This document shows positions 26,181 to 40,300 of a stretch of DNA of 64,000 nucleotides, piece after piece. The notes under the pieces were generated by a model, which was given only the letters and a program-made list of their open reading frames with translations, was not told the DNA's origin and ran no database searches. Made by a program: the position numbers and the translations under genes. Source of the DNA: Tanypteryx hageni (lineage: Eukaryota > Arthropoda > Insecta > Odonata > Petaluridae); assembly GCA_028673005.1 (NCBI GenBank), contig CM054112.1:192251518-192315517 (forward strand), in the 5' to 3' direction. Every line of letters starts with the position of its first letter. Positions within the stretch are counted from its first letter, which is position 1.

Positions 26181-28807
26181 GGATAAGAGAGTAACATAAG
26201 CGGGTTATGGTGTTGGGGACGGAAGAGATGTCGTAATTCCTTTCCGTTGCGTCATAAACATTTGACCAACCGTAAAGATTTTTCAAGTCGCGAAGAATAA
26301 TTTTTATCCTATAAAATCCCGCGGGAATCGGCGACATAAAAAAAGGATTGTAGTTTTTTTATCGTTATCCCAATTAGTAGCGTTATAAACGATGATTTGG
26401 AGCCAATAATTGGTAAGGTATACGTAAACCTTTTTATAAATGGCCTCGCGAATGAGTAAAAGTCGAAAAATGAAACATTTTCGGGAAGGATACCGCAGGA
26501 ACGCGGAAGGAATCGATTTTTTTCGGAAAATGAAATTATTTAAAGCGGCGGAAAGCGACGAGGAAATTTCAACTTGAGGAAAGAAACGAAAATCGATGAC
26601 TCTCCGGAGTCGACTACCCCGGATAGTTTTAGAATCGATGATGCTAATTATATCGAAAATCCTAATACAGGATACGAGTAATTGGTCTCGCCTAGTCGAC
26701 GTGATTGAATGATCTCGAGAGAGGTCGACTGTGAATCTTGGCCTCTCTTCTCTCGAGCGATCAAAAAACGTTATTAGAGCCACTAAACGAATTTCGACAG
26801 CGGCCGATGGACGAAATTTTTAACCGGCCTCATCGAAACTGCCAAAGCTAATGTTCCTTCTAAATACCTGTCGAATGTTTTCAAACACTGTTTAGTTTCA
26901 CGTGACCACGAAAAAAAAACTTTCTGAAACTTGAGTTGCATTGAATTCCAAGAAATATCTCGGCAGATGCCCTTATTATTTCTTTCTTAAATCTTTTGAA
27001 TTTTGGCCCCTAGAAATTCACAGTATATACGTAAAAGGAGCACGTTTCGGGACGTAGCTGCCCCTCTATCCCTGAATGAGAAACATCTTCTTAATAAAAG
27101 AAAAAGGTTGCTAAAAACTACCGAGATTACATGATGATAACAGTTTCACAAAGATCGCTATTCATCATATTTCTTTATCCGCATTTGAAACTTCTAACAT
27201 CCCCTAATACCTATATCTTACATTAATTAAAGTTACAATAGAATTAACGAACCTGCTAAAAGAATTCTTGCCCGAAACGGCGCTAGAGACGGATTGAAAA
27301 AACTATAGACAAGTAAAGCAAAACGCCGATGGAGCGGATGAGCCGCAGAAATGGAGAAATTGGAAAAAGATCCAAATGGCGCGCACGGAAATAAAAACAA
27401 AAAAAGCGTTAATGATCAATTTTGACCGTCGTGGACCATTGTCGACGTTCGATTTACACGGGATCGGCGCCGCTTTTCGTCTTTCTTTTATTTTGTTTTT
27501 CGCTACGAAACTCGTAACTGGCGACGAGTCCTCTCGTAAAAAAAGAGACTTCGGACGACGAGATCGGAAAAGGAAAAGCACCTTGAGGCCCCGAAAGACT
27601 GTATCGCGGAATCTCATGAAAGTCACATTATGGGGCGTGTTCGATGGTTTCGCCAACCCTCTTCCTCACCTTTCCTCCTCCTCTCCTTCCTACCTCCTTC
27701 CTCGTCAGAGGAGGTGGGAGGGAGGGGAGTCGAAATTCGCTACGGGGAGGGAGGAAACACCGGACTTACCGTGATTAGTGCGAGAGAAGGGGGAGAAAGA
27801 AAGGTGAGATGGGGAGCATATCCCACGGTCCCGTGGCCAAAAACCCGAGGACGTCTGGGGACATTACCTTCACGACCCCCTCTGGAAGTGCTACGCTGGA
27901 CTAGTTGAATGAGACGACCTTTGTCGAACGCGGCATCTATAAGCCATGGACTTCCTTAAAGCGCTTTAGCCTCCGAGGCTTTTAAGGTAACGTTTCATGA
28001 ATTCATAACAGTCTCGAATTAAAATGCATAAAAGATGCGGGGGCTATTGTCGATGGAATCTTTTTCGCCACGTCCCGCGCGGAATAAGGATGTAAAATTG
28101 TATTCGGCGTCGGAGTTGGAAATCGTGTTGTGCCTAAAATAATGAAAATGAACAATGGGAGATAGAAGGGTGAGGGGAATTTTATTCAGTTTCTTGTGTA
28201 GAAATAATTACTTCATCCTGAATAGTTCACGGATTCTGCGCTTTATAAAAGGATCGAAGAAGGAATACATGAGAGTACTTTTATGAAGAATTTCAATAGG
28301 TTTCGTGATAGGAAATATTTTTAAAACGTCCAAAATATTATTGTGTCAAATATATTTTTTAACTTCAAATTCAAATTTCAGTGCCCTCGAATAAAGACAT
28401 AGGTTTTTTATCACATATTAACGTCAAGTAAACTCTTGATTTTACGTCCATGATCTGAAAATAACCTTCAAATTATTTCTCTCTAAAATACACCCGTAAG
28501 AGAGATTTTGTCGTCCTAACCTAAGTTTTATACTAGAAAGAAACAATCTTGCTGACCTAAAAGTCTCTGATAAAATGTCAGATAAATTCCTTTAAGAATA
28601 TGCATGACTGAAACAGCAGTAAAAATAAAATTTCAATTAAATAAATAGGTTAAAATATGCCTAAAAGGAATGTTTCTTAATTATATTTAAGTGGCTTAAA
28701 ATATCAAATGTTTAAGAATTTTAAGTAACTGAATCGATGAAACCCGTGAATCTAAAATTATTTGATTTTGTCTTCTTAGTGTAAAGTTTTACATTTATAG
28801 TCATACT

Positions 28808-28870
28808 CAGGGCCGGCGCAAGGCAGTTTGGTGCCCTAGGCAAACTTTTTTTTGGCGCCCTACTCCAATG
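28808..28870 (+). mobile_element. Left end of a hAT-like element (CAGGGCCGGC type)
   Basis: CAGGGCCGGCGCAAGGCAGT, then TTGGTGCCCTAGGCAAAC and GGCGCCC, is typical of the terminus of insect hAT-like non-autonomous elements. The element would extend rightward, but I could not find the matching end, so its length is unknown. Confidence 0.5.
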
Positions 28871-30446
28871 TGAATGTTACTAAAATCTAATAGATGAAAA
28901 TTATTTTTAATAGCAATTACACAAAGACGTCTATAAGAACCGGTATTACCTAAATATAATATTAATAAAAGATCGTTTTTCATTACTAATTTTTTTTTCA
29001 TAATTACTAAAAACAATGTTTTTCCACGTTAAAAAAGATTCATGATTAGTAATTGCGGTAAAAATGGGCATCAAGAAGAATATTTTTAGCAAGAGATTAA
29101 GTAAATCATAATTTAAGGATCGTAGTTAGTTGTTACGTCAACATCTTCAAGAATTAGACATTTTCCAAGATTAAAAGTAGATAGACGGGGACCCTGCGGC
29201 GGCCAATCCCTTGGACGGTCATTAGCCCGCAAGATACCTCAAGTCACCGGCTGTGCAAACCCTTCCTCGACGCCCGAGCTCACCCTTCCCAGCGGTGTAT
29301 CCTCTAACCGCAGGGATGATTAGGCACGAATTAATCAGAACTTTTTAAATGCAGTTCTGATGAGAATGCATCTCTTTTTAACACTGTACGTAGTTTCTCG
29401 ACTATGCACGTCTTTTAAACGGCTTTCTACGGCAAATATTAAGGAAGTTGATATTTTTCGCTCAAAGATACCAACCCAGTGGGTTTGTTTCCCGCGGTTT
29501 CTGCCACATTTAAACGGTCTTATATATCACGAGGTGACATGACACCATTATGATCTCATTCCAACTAACATGAGTTTTAGTTTCGTCCCGCTTGATTTTT
29601 GCGCTTGAAATATAAAAAATGTGACACTAAATATTCGCAGTCCCCTTAAATGCTATAAAAATAATAGATTTTAAAGATCAATGGTCATGTTACTTATTAC
29701 CATATTTATCGCAACCCACCGTATGTTCCAGTTTATGTTCTGATGGGAGACCACATGTGAAAAGGGTGATCACATGCTGATCGTCACAACCGGGACAAAA
29801 TGAGTTTTGAAGGAGAAAATTCGGGACATTTAAAAAAACGGAGCAACGGGAATTTAGCTATTTTTAGATGTTCTATGCTTTATATTTGAAATAAAAACGT
29901 TTAGAAAAGAGAAAGTACACTTTTATTTGTTTATTTTAATAACAAATTAATTTATATATTTCATGAATAATTTAACAGTATTACAATAAAGTAGCCAAAG
30001 GTTTTTTCAGTCTTATTTTAGAGTTCTTCTATCTGCCTTATTCACATTTTTATAATTTTTTATCATCTCATAAAAATCATAACAGGTCAAATGTAAGTTA
30101 AATTTACATAACAAAATGCAATCGATTGGTTTTATACATAGACAATTTCGTTCGTCAAAGGGGAAAATGAGGGAGTCACAGTACAGATGCGGAAAGAAAT
30201 ATGTATGCAGGAAGAGCATATCCATCGGGGCGGGATCATATTTGCTGGGCGGAAAGTTGGAATAGATATTTTTCTATCAGTAGCGTTGGCGTCGATATTG
30301 AAGTATCCAACATCTGTTATTGTAAAATTTTCCTTCCCATTTTTCACAGACTTAGGACTGTCTGTACTAAAAGTAGCTTTCTTGAAATTCGCGTATTTAC
30401 ACTATGTATATAAGAGCGTTTAAATGTATACAAATTACATATGTAT
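28871..30446 (+). other. Predicted intron 1, third part
   Basis: Part of this may belong to the hAT-like element starting at 28808. Otherwise nothing recognisable. Confidence 0.4.
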
Positions 30447-30462
30447 ACACACACACACACAT
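30447..30462. repeat. (AC)n microsatellite
   Basis: Uninterrupted run of about eight AC units immediately upstream of the LINE fragment. Confidence 0.85.
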
Positions 30463-30479
30463 TCTGTTCTAAACGCGTT

Positions 30480-31063
30480 CTATCATAAGCGTAGTTATTG
30501 TCTTTGCAGCCGGGAAAATAAGGTTGTGTACGGGTTGCATAATCTTAAGGATACCGAAATAGCTCCGAAAATGTGAAAGAATTATGTTATTTATCCTTGG
30601 TTCGACCGCAGGTCGAATATGCTTCAGCTGTGTGGGATCCTTACGAAAAGGGACTCACTAACGAGATAGAAAAGGTTCAGCGCAGGGCAGCTAGATTTGT
30701 AAAGAGGAATTACGATAGTAAACAAAGCGTGACATCATTAATAGAAAATCTGAAATGGACATCGTTAGAGGAACGTAGGCTGCAGGCTAGAATTAAACTA
30801 CTGGAAAAATTTATGTCGGAGGGACTAGCGAATGAGGTAGTAGGACTTATCAGAAGCCCAACGTATCTCGGAAGGCAGGACAGTGAGGATAAGATTCGCG
30901 AGATCGACTGTAGAACGGAGCGATATAGAGGATCGTTTTTCCCTAGGACGATAAGAGACCATAATAGGAAAAGATAACGTAGGAAAACTATGGACCCTTG
31001 GTGCACTGCACCCCCTGCCATCCACCAAAAAGGTGACTTGCAGGGTATAATGTAGATGTAGAT
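30480..31063 (+). mobile_element. LINE 3' fragment, same family as the intron 3 copy
   Basis: The open frame at 30573-30977 reads [48 protein letters not shown] and [12 protein letters not shown], matching the C-terminal region of the LINE at 55962-57152. The region ends with the same CTGCCATCCACC, GGTGACTTGCAGGGTA, TGTAGATGTAGATG tail. Weaker similarity extends upstream to about 30480 with frameshifts, just after an (AC)n run. It keeps the WDPYEKG segment that the other copy has lost. It is 5'-truncated and non-functional; no clear target duplication is seen. Confidence 0.8.
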
Positions 31064-31303
31064 GAATAACGCAATTCTTTTGTCTATATGAAGGCTTAAT
31101 AGACGTCAATTCAATCGGAGGCAACAATGCGGTTCGTCTTGGAAACACCCGGAGAGCCATAAAATTTCGAAAAGATACGCATTTATGACAAATTATTTCG
31201 TGTAACGTCTAAAGAACGCAAGAATAAGATATGTTGTAGTTTTAGCCGTCGAATAAAGTAAAAACAGAGAAATTCGGTCCATATTTACGTATTAGACAAA
31301 CAT
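31064..31303 (+). repeat. Dispersed repeat, copy 2, abutting the LINE 3' end
   Basis: Matches the reverse complement of 20818-21065. It begins directly after the TGTAGATGTAGATG tail of the LINE fragment, so the LINE probably landed in or next to this repeat. Confidence 0.7.
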
Positions 31304-33004
31304 TCTAGTATGAGCAACACTAAGGTACAGAAAGGGCCGGCAGTTTGACATGCCTGAATTAAAATAATTTTCAACTTTGATGCTCCCTAACTGAGCAAAA
31401 TAAGATGTGTTGGTTTTTGTCTACAGTGGTAATTACAGTATTTCATTTACAAAAATAATAAAATAATTGTTAATAGCCATAGTCGTTTTTTTTAAGTTTC
31501 ATGGCGCAGCTATTTTCATTGGTATTTTAAATTTTGATTCGAAATTTGAGAAATCCGTAAATGTTAAAATATTCCTAGAATTTTATTACATACAAATAAT
31601 TAATGATCTCACCTAACTAATAACACGACACCTATTTGCTAGATATCTCAAGAGATTCTATAACTGAAAAATCATTACGCCGATGTGGATTCCTTTTGGT
31701 TTGGAAAAATACGCACGCGTCCACCAAAATATCCTCGTTAATTCCATTGACAGGTGAAGGCTTTCAGCGCTTTCACTTTCGCTTACAGATAGTCACGTCT
31801 GAAAAACTATGACATCAAATCTAACTTAAATTCAAATCCTTCCTTACTGATTCTATTCCATCTTTCGTTTCCGAAAGAAAGGTCCGTGGGAAATGACAGG
31901 TGTCAAGTCAAGAAGTTTCATCTTCGGCCATGACAAGAAAGAAAAAAATCATCGCTGATTTTTTGAAGCATTTCTTTGATTATCTCACCAAGTATCTTAA
32001 GGTTATGTATGTGCCTGGCTCACGCCACTTATATTTAATATTTCAGGATTAATTAGTGATTTGGGGGAATAGGCTGGAAAGTAACTTAAAATAAGACCCA
32101 ATACTCACACTTACGAATAATCGAAAAATCTTTGCAACCGTGCGATTGACCATACAAAATAAACCAAGTGATTAAAATTTTAATTTTTGTCACAATAATT
32201 TTGTTGGTTTAAATTAAAAATCCTTAAATATTATTCTGACGATATCATTTCTTATCTTAAGTTTCTCTTGATAACATTTTATCATCTTTGGTATAATTTG
32301 CAGAAAAGAAATGCATAGTATATCAAGTCTTCTTTTCCAAAAACTTATAATTATACTGAAAAATACAAGTGTTTTCGATTACTGTATTATGAAACGCAAA
32401 ATAAATAATAGATTTACTGAATCCCTGTTATTTTCTAATACTTCAACTGCTTTTCAATTACTCCAATAAATGTGAGATATTATAAGGAACTTTGCATAAT
32501 AAACGCCAACGAGTAATTAGGCAATATCGTTAGGTAAAATATAAATTATACCCGATGCCTTATATTAAATATAATTGACCCTCTCGATGCTGTAACTTCC
32601 TTGCAAAACATTATCTTGATATCCCCTTTGAGAGAAAAGTACATTTTCATATAGATACGAGCTGAAATTTATTTTTTATCATTTTAAAACACCCAATTAG
32701 GATCTGTTTCTTGTTTTTCCGACGAAAATGTAAGCGAGGATGTTTTTCTGGGTAAAGAAAATTTGATGAGTTTAATATTTGTAAGTAATTTAAAAATTAA
32801 GACACATATACATTATTTAAGCATTTATTTTATTACATAAATTATTAAATAAATGTAATCAGATATCTTAGCGTTTGATGTTAAAAGAGTAGAAGTCTTT
32901 CGCCAAAAATAATTTATTTACGGATATGATAGTAGGTAATTTAAAAAAAATAATTTCTCCTGGTATGCCCAGTCCGAACTCAATAACCTCTTTTAAGTAT
33001 AATC
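31304..33004 (+). other. Predicted intron 1, fourth part
   Basis: Strongly AT-rich, no ORF over 60 codons and no repeat termini seen. Confidence 0.45.
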
Positions 33005-33012
33005 ATTGTAAC

Positions 33013-34360
33013 TAGGTATGGTAGGATTAGATTTAACTCGATAAATGTCCATAAAAATCGAATTCGTAAAAAATTCAAAATCGATGAAAATGAATTGTCG
33101 TCGATAAGTGTCGATTTTTCACTACTAAAATTTCCATGAAATTATTCCTCAGGATTTTTAAATTTGCTTTATCACAATTGAATTTAATATATTTTAGCTC
33201 CAAACGTCCAAAACAAAAGAGAAAATCGGCATTTGTCATATCAGAGAGCCACATTTCATTTGGTATTCCATACCATTTTTAAGATCTCTCATGTCTTACG
33301 GATCCATACTGAGCTGACACGGCTACGGGACAAAACAATATGATCGGTTTATTGCACTCTGTCTTTAATCTCGATCACATCTGATAATCCCTACGCGCCT
33401 TTGGTCGCTTACACGATATGATCAGTCTCCATACTCAATTTACTCAAAAGTCTAATGACTTCTGCCGATAACCTCCAAGATGCGTAGAGGAAGATTTTTC
33501 CGAACTGAATTAATACTGATCGCCAAATATCCCCATAGGTGGCCTCGAAAGTGCAACTAAATCCTATTCCCCGTTTCACAAAATCCTCTCGCCAATAACT
33601 CGTTTCGTGGTTGGTTAGGTTAAAAAGCTACTACTACGAGTATATTTCTGGAGCCCTGCTCTATAGTATTTCCAAAAACACAGCCATAAAATTTCTATTT
33701 ATGGTATCCATATCCACAATTCATTCTCAGAGTGTCCCATGCTCATTTTTTCTTGCAATGCTGTAGCCTCGTTTAATGTTCGTACTCTGGGCTTTTTTGT
33801 ACATTCATCATCGTTTGTCACTCAACAAGATAAGATTTTTTCTTCAAAATATTCATATATGTATTTAGTTGTGCTTTATATTAACGTCACATTAATTATG
33901 TTATTGAATGGTTACGATTTCTTGAATAAGAGGCGAGATTTAACGAGTAAAATTTACTTGTGATTTATTTCGAAAATTTAGCTGTTCTTGGTTGGTAGGC
34001 GACACCATATCACATTCACCGAAGTTTAGACAGCAACAAAAAATCCGGCATGCGAGAAGCCTTATTCATATATATATTAAGTTTTAGTAAAATCTAATTA
34101 GAATAATCAAGGTCATGTTATTTTTATTGACGAAAATCGATAAAATGTATGAAAATAAACGTTGATATTCGTCCTCGATTTTTAGGGAAAATAAACGATA
34201 TTAGTGGTCGCTATTAGAGAAATACAAACGTCGAAAATTACCAAGCCTAATAAAATGTATTAAAATAAACGTCGATATTCGTCGCCGATTTTTGGAAAAA
34301 TTAACGTCGATTTTAACATCGAAGATTTTTAAAAATAAACGTCAAAAACTACCAAGCCTA
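33013..34360. mobile_element. hAT-like non-autonomous element, 1.35 kb
   Basis: Left terminus TAGGTATGGTAG and right terminus (read inward) TAGGCTTGGTAG are flanked by an 8-bp duplication, ATTGTAAC (33005-33012) and ATTATAAC (34361-34368), 7 of 8 identical. No transposase frame is visible. The right end is a tandem duplication of about 110 bp (34141-34250, 34251-34360), both units ending TACCAAGCCTAA, so the element has two copies of its own right terminus. Confidence 0.7.
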
Positions 34361-34368
34361 ATTATAAC

Positions 34369-37300
34369 TCTGTTAACCACAAAGCGGTTGAGTCATCCAG
34401 CGGTTATGAACCTGTCTGATTCCTCCTGATCATCGATTAGATTCCATACATGAGGTGAGCTCGATTTTTCATTAATGGCTTTAAAAGAAACGAACAAACG
34501 TATGTGCATATTAGCGTCTTCCTGGCAACTTTTCGATTGGAACCTCAGAAAATATAATCGAGTCGTACCGAATTCGGATAATAGATCTAATTAACCGCCC
34601 AAGGAGTAAATTTTTGGAACTGCATTATGATTAAATAAGGAACAGCACAACTTCGTACAATTGCACAAAGTTATTTCGTTCCGTATTTTAGGATACTAGA
34701 CCGTCGAATTTGAGTTTAGAGATACTATCGAAAGAGTACGTGAGAAACGATATTCTGGAGCCATCGAAAAATTAAGTTTGATGAGTTCGAGTCTCACCGG
34801 ATCAGCCGTATTAACATCAATTGATTTTTTTTTAAATCGTACCGAGGTAAGGAACGCGCCCTTGCTTACGCGGCTAAGATAACGTCTCCTCAGTACGCCA
34901 TGCAGTAGTTCTCCGAAAAAAACATTCGTATCCTGGGAATAAGGGATTGAGAAGTAGATGGAAAGGATAAGAGCAACACCGTCTCCCCCTCCCACCATAA
35001 CCTCCCCCACCCCTCCCATCGCGCTCATCCCTTCGCTCATTAATCATGCAAACTACGCGGACCTGAGACGGAGGCGGAAGATGTGAGATGGGTTTCGGGA
35101 AGAGACGGAGAATGACAGTACTAGGTGTTCGTTTTTTGAAGGGATGGAGCTGAGGGCGGGGGTGTGCGGCATTCGAGATGTTGGCCAGGGTGACTTACTT
35201 AGTAAGGAAGAGTAGCGGGGGGGGGGCGGGAAGTGGGTGGTAGGAGGAAGTGGGTGGGAGGAGGGGAACGACAGGAGGAAGAAATATAGAGGGAGACGGG
35301 GAAAAGTTACGAAAGGATCAGAGTTACGCAAGGATGAGGCAGATTGCGTGTATAACGTTGCGTGGTACGGATAGGGATAGATGGAGAGGGAATGTGTGAC
35401 GGGGCAAATACGTTTCGGGAGGTTCAAGAATGGGAGATTATGGAGAAAGGGAAACGTTTTTTTTTTCGCTAAGCGTAAATAAATTAATGAGCGACGTCGG
35501 CGGTTTGTTTTCCGATGGGAGCTTGAGAGAGAGAGAGCGAAAGAGGTAGATTGGACACCCGCGGATTTTTAACGAAATATTCACCACGAGCGTCCAATTA
35601 AACCATCGCGCTTAGTAATCTCTCGTCTCAAAATCGCACGTACTCGTTGAAAAATAAAATAAAACAACGTTCAAATTAGTGAAAACGTCAAACTGACAAA
35701 TTATGCGTAGAAAAAATCGTAAAACATCAGGTGAAATTATTTGGTGCGGGAAAAACAGAAATGGGAACCGAAGTATCCAATTGACGGTTTATAAACGACT
35801 AAAAAATTTCAATTGCCGTTCATGACGATGGAATCGATGTTCTTAGAGTTGTACGCTTCCATTAGCTCGTCGTAAGTGGTAGAAAGTTGCGCGATGCTTT
35901 TGCTCCGCGACTTTTCCACGTCGGGACGAAGAGATACGCTTACATTTTAAATAAGTTCTCGAGAAGTCGGAACCATAGTCAGTCCTACACATATTTTTAC
36001 CGCACTTCCTTTCTGGCAATACACATATCCCTCTTATAGCATGGGTTCTTGTAAAGCGGATTCCCTATAACATGATTTGCTTTTTTATAAAAATAATCCA
36101 GATAACGTGGATTATGGTTCGCATTCAAGAGGTTTGGTAGGAATTTGGATGTGGGATCCCAGATTGAGAGAAAAGTAGAGACATTTTGGAGAACCCAAGA
36201 AGTCTTTTTATAAGCTTAGATACTCGACTGCAACTTTATTTGTAGTTATAAGTGCATCAGAGAGAGAGTTTTGGGTCTGGAGGAGGGTGCTTAAAGGGGT
36301 ACGGAATAAACCCGCCTTTTGCTACCTAAAACTAACATGAGTTCAAATACACGGATTTACATTGCGTGATACTTTTCCAGAGCGCATCTCCCGTTTTGTA
36401 GAAATGTCGGGTATGGTTTATTTTATGTCGAGGAACTTATAAAAGTAGAAAAATATACGATGCGTATAATTTTCGTTGCGTAAACATGCTAAGATAAAAA
36501 AATGGAGAAATTGGATTAGTGTAGATTACAAGGAGGCGTACTTAGTAATATCTTTTTGATTACAGGTAATTATGGTTGTCTAAATGTATAACCGCAAGCC
36601 CAACGGGAAAAAAGAAGATAAACTTTGAATGATTCCTAACGGCGAAAACCGAGACACGAATGACAATTAGAATTTTTGGGTTTTCTTGCATGAGAAGGAT
36701 AATTCTAAAATGATATACGTATAGTCGTGGCTTGCGGAAATATATCGAGAGAGAGATCAAATTATTCCAGATCGCGTCCTCTTCCAAAACTATCCAAATT
36801 CCAGATTCTCCACATTATAAAAACTTTTCTCAGTTCCAGTTCGTGTTCAAAATTCATCGCAAGTTTTAACATTCTATTTCCTAAAACTTTCTCTTTCTGA
36901 ATGAAGAGGAACACATTTTTTTTAAATTCTGGATTCCGAAGTGTTTAAAAAAAATCTTTTCAAATAATCCAGGTGAGACAACGCCTTCTACTCGAGTTAG
37001 CTTGTGATGCGTATTTAGGAAGTTGCTCCGTAGTGGTGATATGCTTCTGTTTCGGGAATAAAAAAAACTTTTGAAAATATTATAAGGCCCTTTAACGCCA
37101 AACACTGAAAATTACAACATTTTAAAATAAATTTTTAAATTTATAATTTATATCTTTTATTTCTCTACGTTGATAGATGAACTTCTTGAGTATTAAAAAT
37201 AATTTTTAGAGTGCAGAGTAACAACAGAAATAAATTATTAATTTAACAATTAAAAGAAAAACGTTATTAAAAATGTTTCGATTTCGCAACGTTGGGCATT

Positions 37301-40300
37301 AATGGGTTAGGTACACTTTGATGCCGTGAAACATTATACAAAATGTTAGCCTGCAGTATATGGTTACATGCGCGATGCCTCGGTCTTTAATCCTGAGGAT
37401 ACGTACATATGTTCGAACGCCCGCCAAAGGGCTAAGGCATATTCGAGGGAAAGGAAAGAGGAGCCGCTGGGGGGCAATTCGAGGTTTGGGTTTACTTGGA
37501 AGAGGATAATCTGAACTTCGCAATTCGAAACCTCTTTGAGAATGGATCAAAGAGATTATTCCTGTAATTGTTCGAAAGGTATTTTCAAAGATGGACATTA
37601 AGGGGGTGGGGGTTCTTAGTCTCTTTAAAAGACTGCTTAGGAGCCTAACAACTCGCTGCTATGACAAATATAAGTACGATTGTCTCTATGTTAACTGAGC
37701 GCCCACTCAAACCCCTGTAGATAAATAGTGAATCATGAAGATAAAAATTACTATTTATGCTTTTTGCGGCAACTCCATAGTGTCAGAACAGCTACATTTT
37801 GAGAAATGCAATACAATGTTTATAGCCTGAGAAATTGATGAAATTTTCTTTCAAAACCTGTCAATTTCATTCATTCAATTTTCACAATGCAAAATATTGC
37901 ATATCTTAGTGTTCAAACCGAGTTAGTTTTCATCAATAACAGCTAAAGTTCATGATATCAATAATTCTTAGACCTTTTATTATTTTAAATCGAAGGAAAA
38001 TTTAATCCAAAAGGTGGTAACGACCAAATTCAGACAAAAATATCATAAGTTAGATGTGATCCCCAAATATACACACACCCACTACTAGAATAAAGGTTAA
38101 AATCGCGATCGAAGACCTTAACGGATGAGCTCAATGCGCAGGCTTTTATTTTGAATTCGTTAGCGTCCCCGTTAAATTATTTTGTGATAGAAGATACGAG
38201 ATAGAAATAATACGAGAGGAAATGACCTCGATGACATAACCTCGCCTTCTCCACCATGGTATTATTTCGACTAATGACCCAAATGAACAAGGCCGAGGAG
38301 GTCGTTGTTACAGACACAAATTCTCTCTCTCTCTACCCCACTCTCTCTTTCTCTCTCTCTCTTTCCTAATACCATCGCAAGTTTTAATCTGTAGCTTCTT
38401 GTTTATTTCTCTTTACCTTCTAACTCTAGCGGAGCTATTTTTAAACCGAGCGACGCGGAACCACATGCACCGCAAATATATTAATTAAAATTGGGACATC
38501 ACTCAAATAATGCCGAAGCGAGACGTGACTTACTTCTCTCCGAAAATGAGATTTTTAAAGAGATGTTTCCAAAACATTTATTTTGAATTCGAGGGTACCG
38601 TTGAAGTGACGTTTCATTCATACCAAATTTTTAAAAAGAAGTTTCATCAACAAGTAAGCTTGTTTGAAATTGATATGTTAGCGATTTTCCGTTTGCGACG
38701 TTATTGTCACAATCAGTGAAGTTTCTCATCAAAACAATTTTTTTTTATGATTTCAAAGTCACGCATTGCAAGTGTTTTGATTATAAAAACACAAAAAAAT
38801 CAAAATGTCGTACGAAAAGTGTTGCGCAAAAAGAGGCGATTTGAAGTTTACTTAACCTTCTTTGTGTGTGTTTGGCACACATCCTATCTCCTGATTCGTC
38901 CTACGTTGCTTCTCCGACAAAAATATCAAAATTAATCGAAAGTCGATTTAAAAATTGGACGCATGGCGTTATTCCACGCTTCAGCGTACCGCCATTAGGA
39001 TATACAGTTTCCTAACTGATTAAACTAACTCAGCGAGATCAGAACCGTACGCGACCGAAACTCCCAAGTAAGTTGCCGAGGGTAAGATGCAATAGGAGCG
39101 AACTAAAAATAAGCGTAGGATTTGCACTACTCCAAAGGGTTATTCGTACCGAGCACATAAATCCCGAATTTACTCTAGGCCGGATCGGTAACTAAAGTTG
39201 ACGAAAAGCAGGAAGGACCGAAGAAGTCCAGTGGAACGTGAACGGCTCTAACCAGGTAAGCGCGAGAAAGAGGCGAACGGAGTGGAAAGGGAGAGAGGCA
39301 GACAGCGGTTGGCCTTTGCGAGGGTGCAGGTGGTTTCGAAGGACAACTGGAGTGCCCAGGTTCGCTAATTAAGGGCAACTATTAGTTGGCGAGGGAGGAG
39401 GAGTGAGCGGACGGACGTCGTTTTTTGAGAGAGCGTGAGAAGTGTGTCAACAGGCCCCAACGTTTTACAGCGCCAGACCGAGTTTCCGAGTGACAAGTCC
39501 AGCCTCTCCGTGGTCAAGCTAAGCTTGTGAAACATCATCTTGTCGGATCCGGCACGAAAGGACCGCATGAAAATTTCCCCACGGGGAAGTTTGAATTCAA
39601 TGTTATTCGTGGCGGCTCAGTTTTTTTCTGAAAACGATGCGGCTTGAAAGCTACGCTGGAATACGTCATTTTTTCCGTTCAGGTATCGTTTCGGCTTCTA
39701 AAACAGAACGTGCTGAAAGACATGCATAAATGTTTTCTTAAGAAGAAATTTCTTGACAGAGAGAAGTTGATATCAAAATTTTACCTCACGTGAAATATCA
39801 TAAATTAGTTGAGACTGAATTACTGCAGATAAAGAGGCAATTCGGCTAAAGAACAAATGAGGAATACTTTTGAAATTGAAAGGAAAAATCGTGACTAAAG
39901 ACTAGTTATCATAAGATAGCAAAGTCAGTTTAAGATCAAAAACATTACAAGCAAGGAAAGAGCAAAAAAACTTGTGAGTGAAAGTACGGATCGAATTATA
40001 AAGTTTTGTATACCTAATTTCTTGAAAAAAACAACTAGCAAACTATCGTTTACGAAAGAATTTAGCAGCAAATTCAGTTTATTTTTTATAGTGGTTCACC
40101 TTATATTGATTTCAAATGAAATTCTTCGTTAAATTAATTATGTAATGTGAATAGAAGTGCAAATAAAGCAACACGTGATTTAACTAATGCCAACTTCTAA
40201 ATGAATTTAATTTCCTCTTTGTTCGTAATCTACAGGTTCCGAGAGATGATGTCATCTTCTGTTGGTGAATGTTCTACCGAGTTTATGGTACGCCTTCGGA

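Larger units (their letters stand above)
21066..28807 (+). other. Predicted intron 1, second part
   Basis: AT-rich with GC-rich or strand-asymmetric patches at 23230-23560, 25740-26180 and 27640-27910. ORFs there (up to 159 codons at 26304-26783, minus strand) show no recognisable domain. Confidence 0.4.

Noticed and set aside
25885..26337. 150-codon minus-strand ORF rich in Ser, Pro and Leu
   Set aside because: Translation of a polypyrimidine tract; low-complexity artefact.
26304..26783. 159-codon minus-strand ORF
   Set aside because: Longest non-transposon ORF, but no recognisable domain, no codon or splice support, and it overlaps unrelated low-complexity sequence.
27376..27774. 132-codon + strand ORF in a GC-rich patch
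   Set aside because: Composition-driven, with antisense ORF of comparable length and no recognisable motif.
30132..30423. Overlapping 70-78 codon ORFs on both strands
   Set aside because: No domain recognised and no evidence favours either strand.
40236..40287. Possible small internal exon between a TACAG acceptor and a GTACGC donor
   Set aside because: Boundaries are plausible but weak; such pairs are expected by chance in 39 kb, and nothing links it to DH31.
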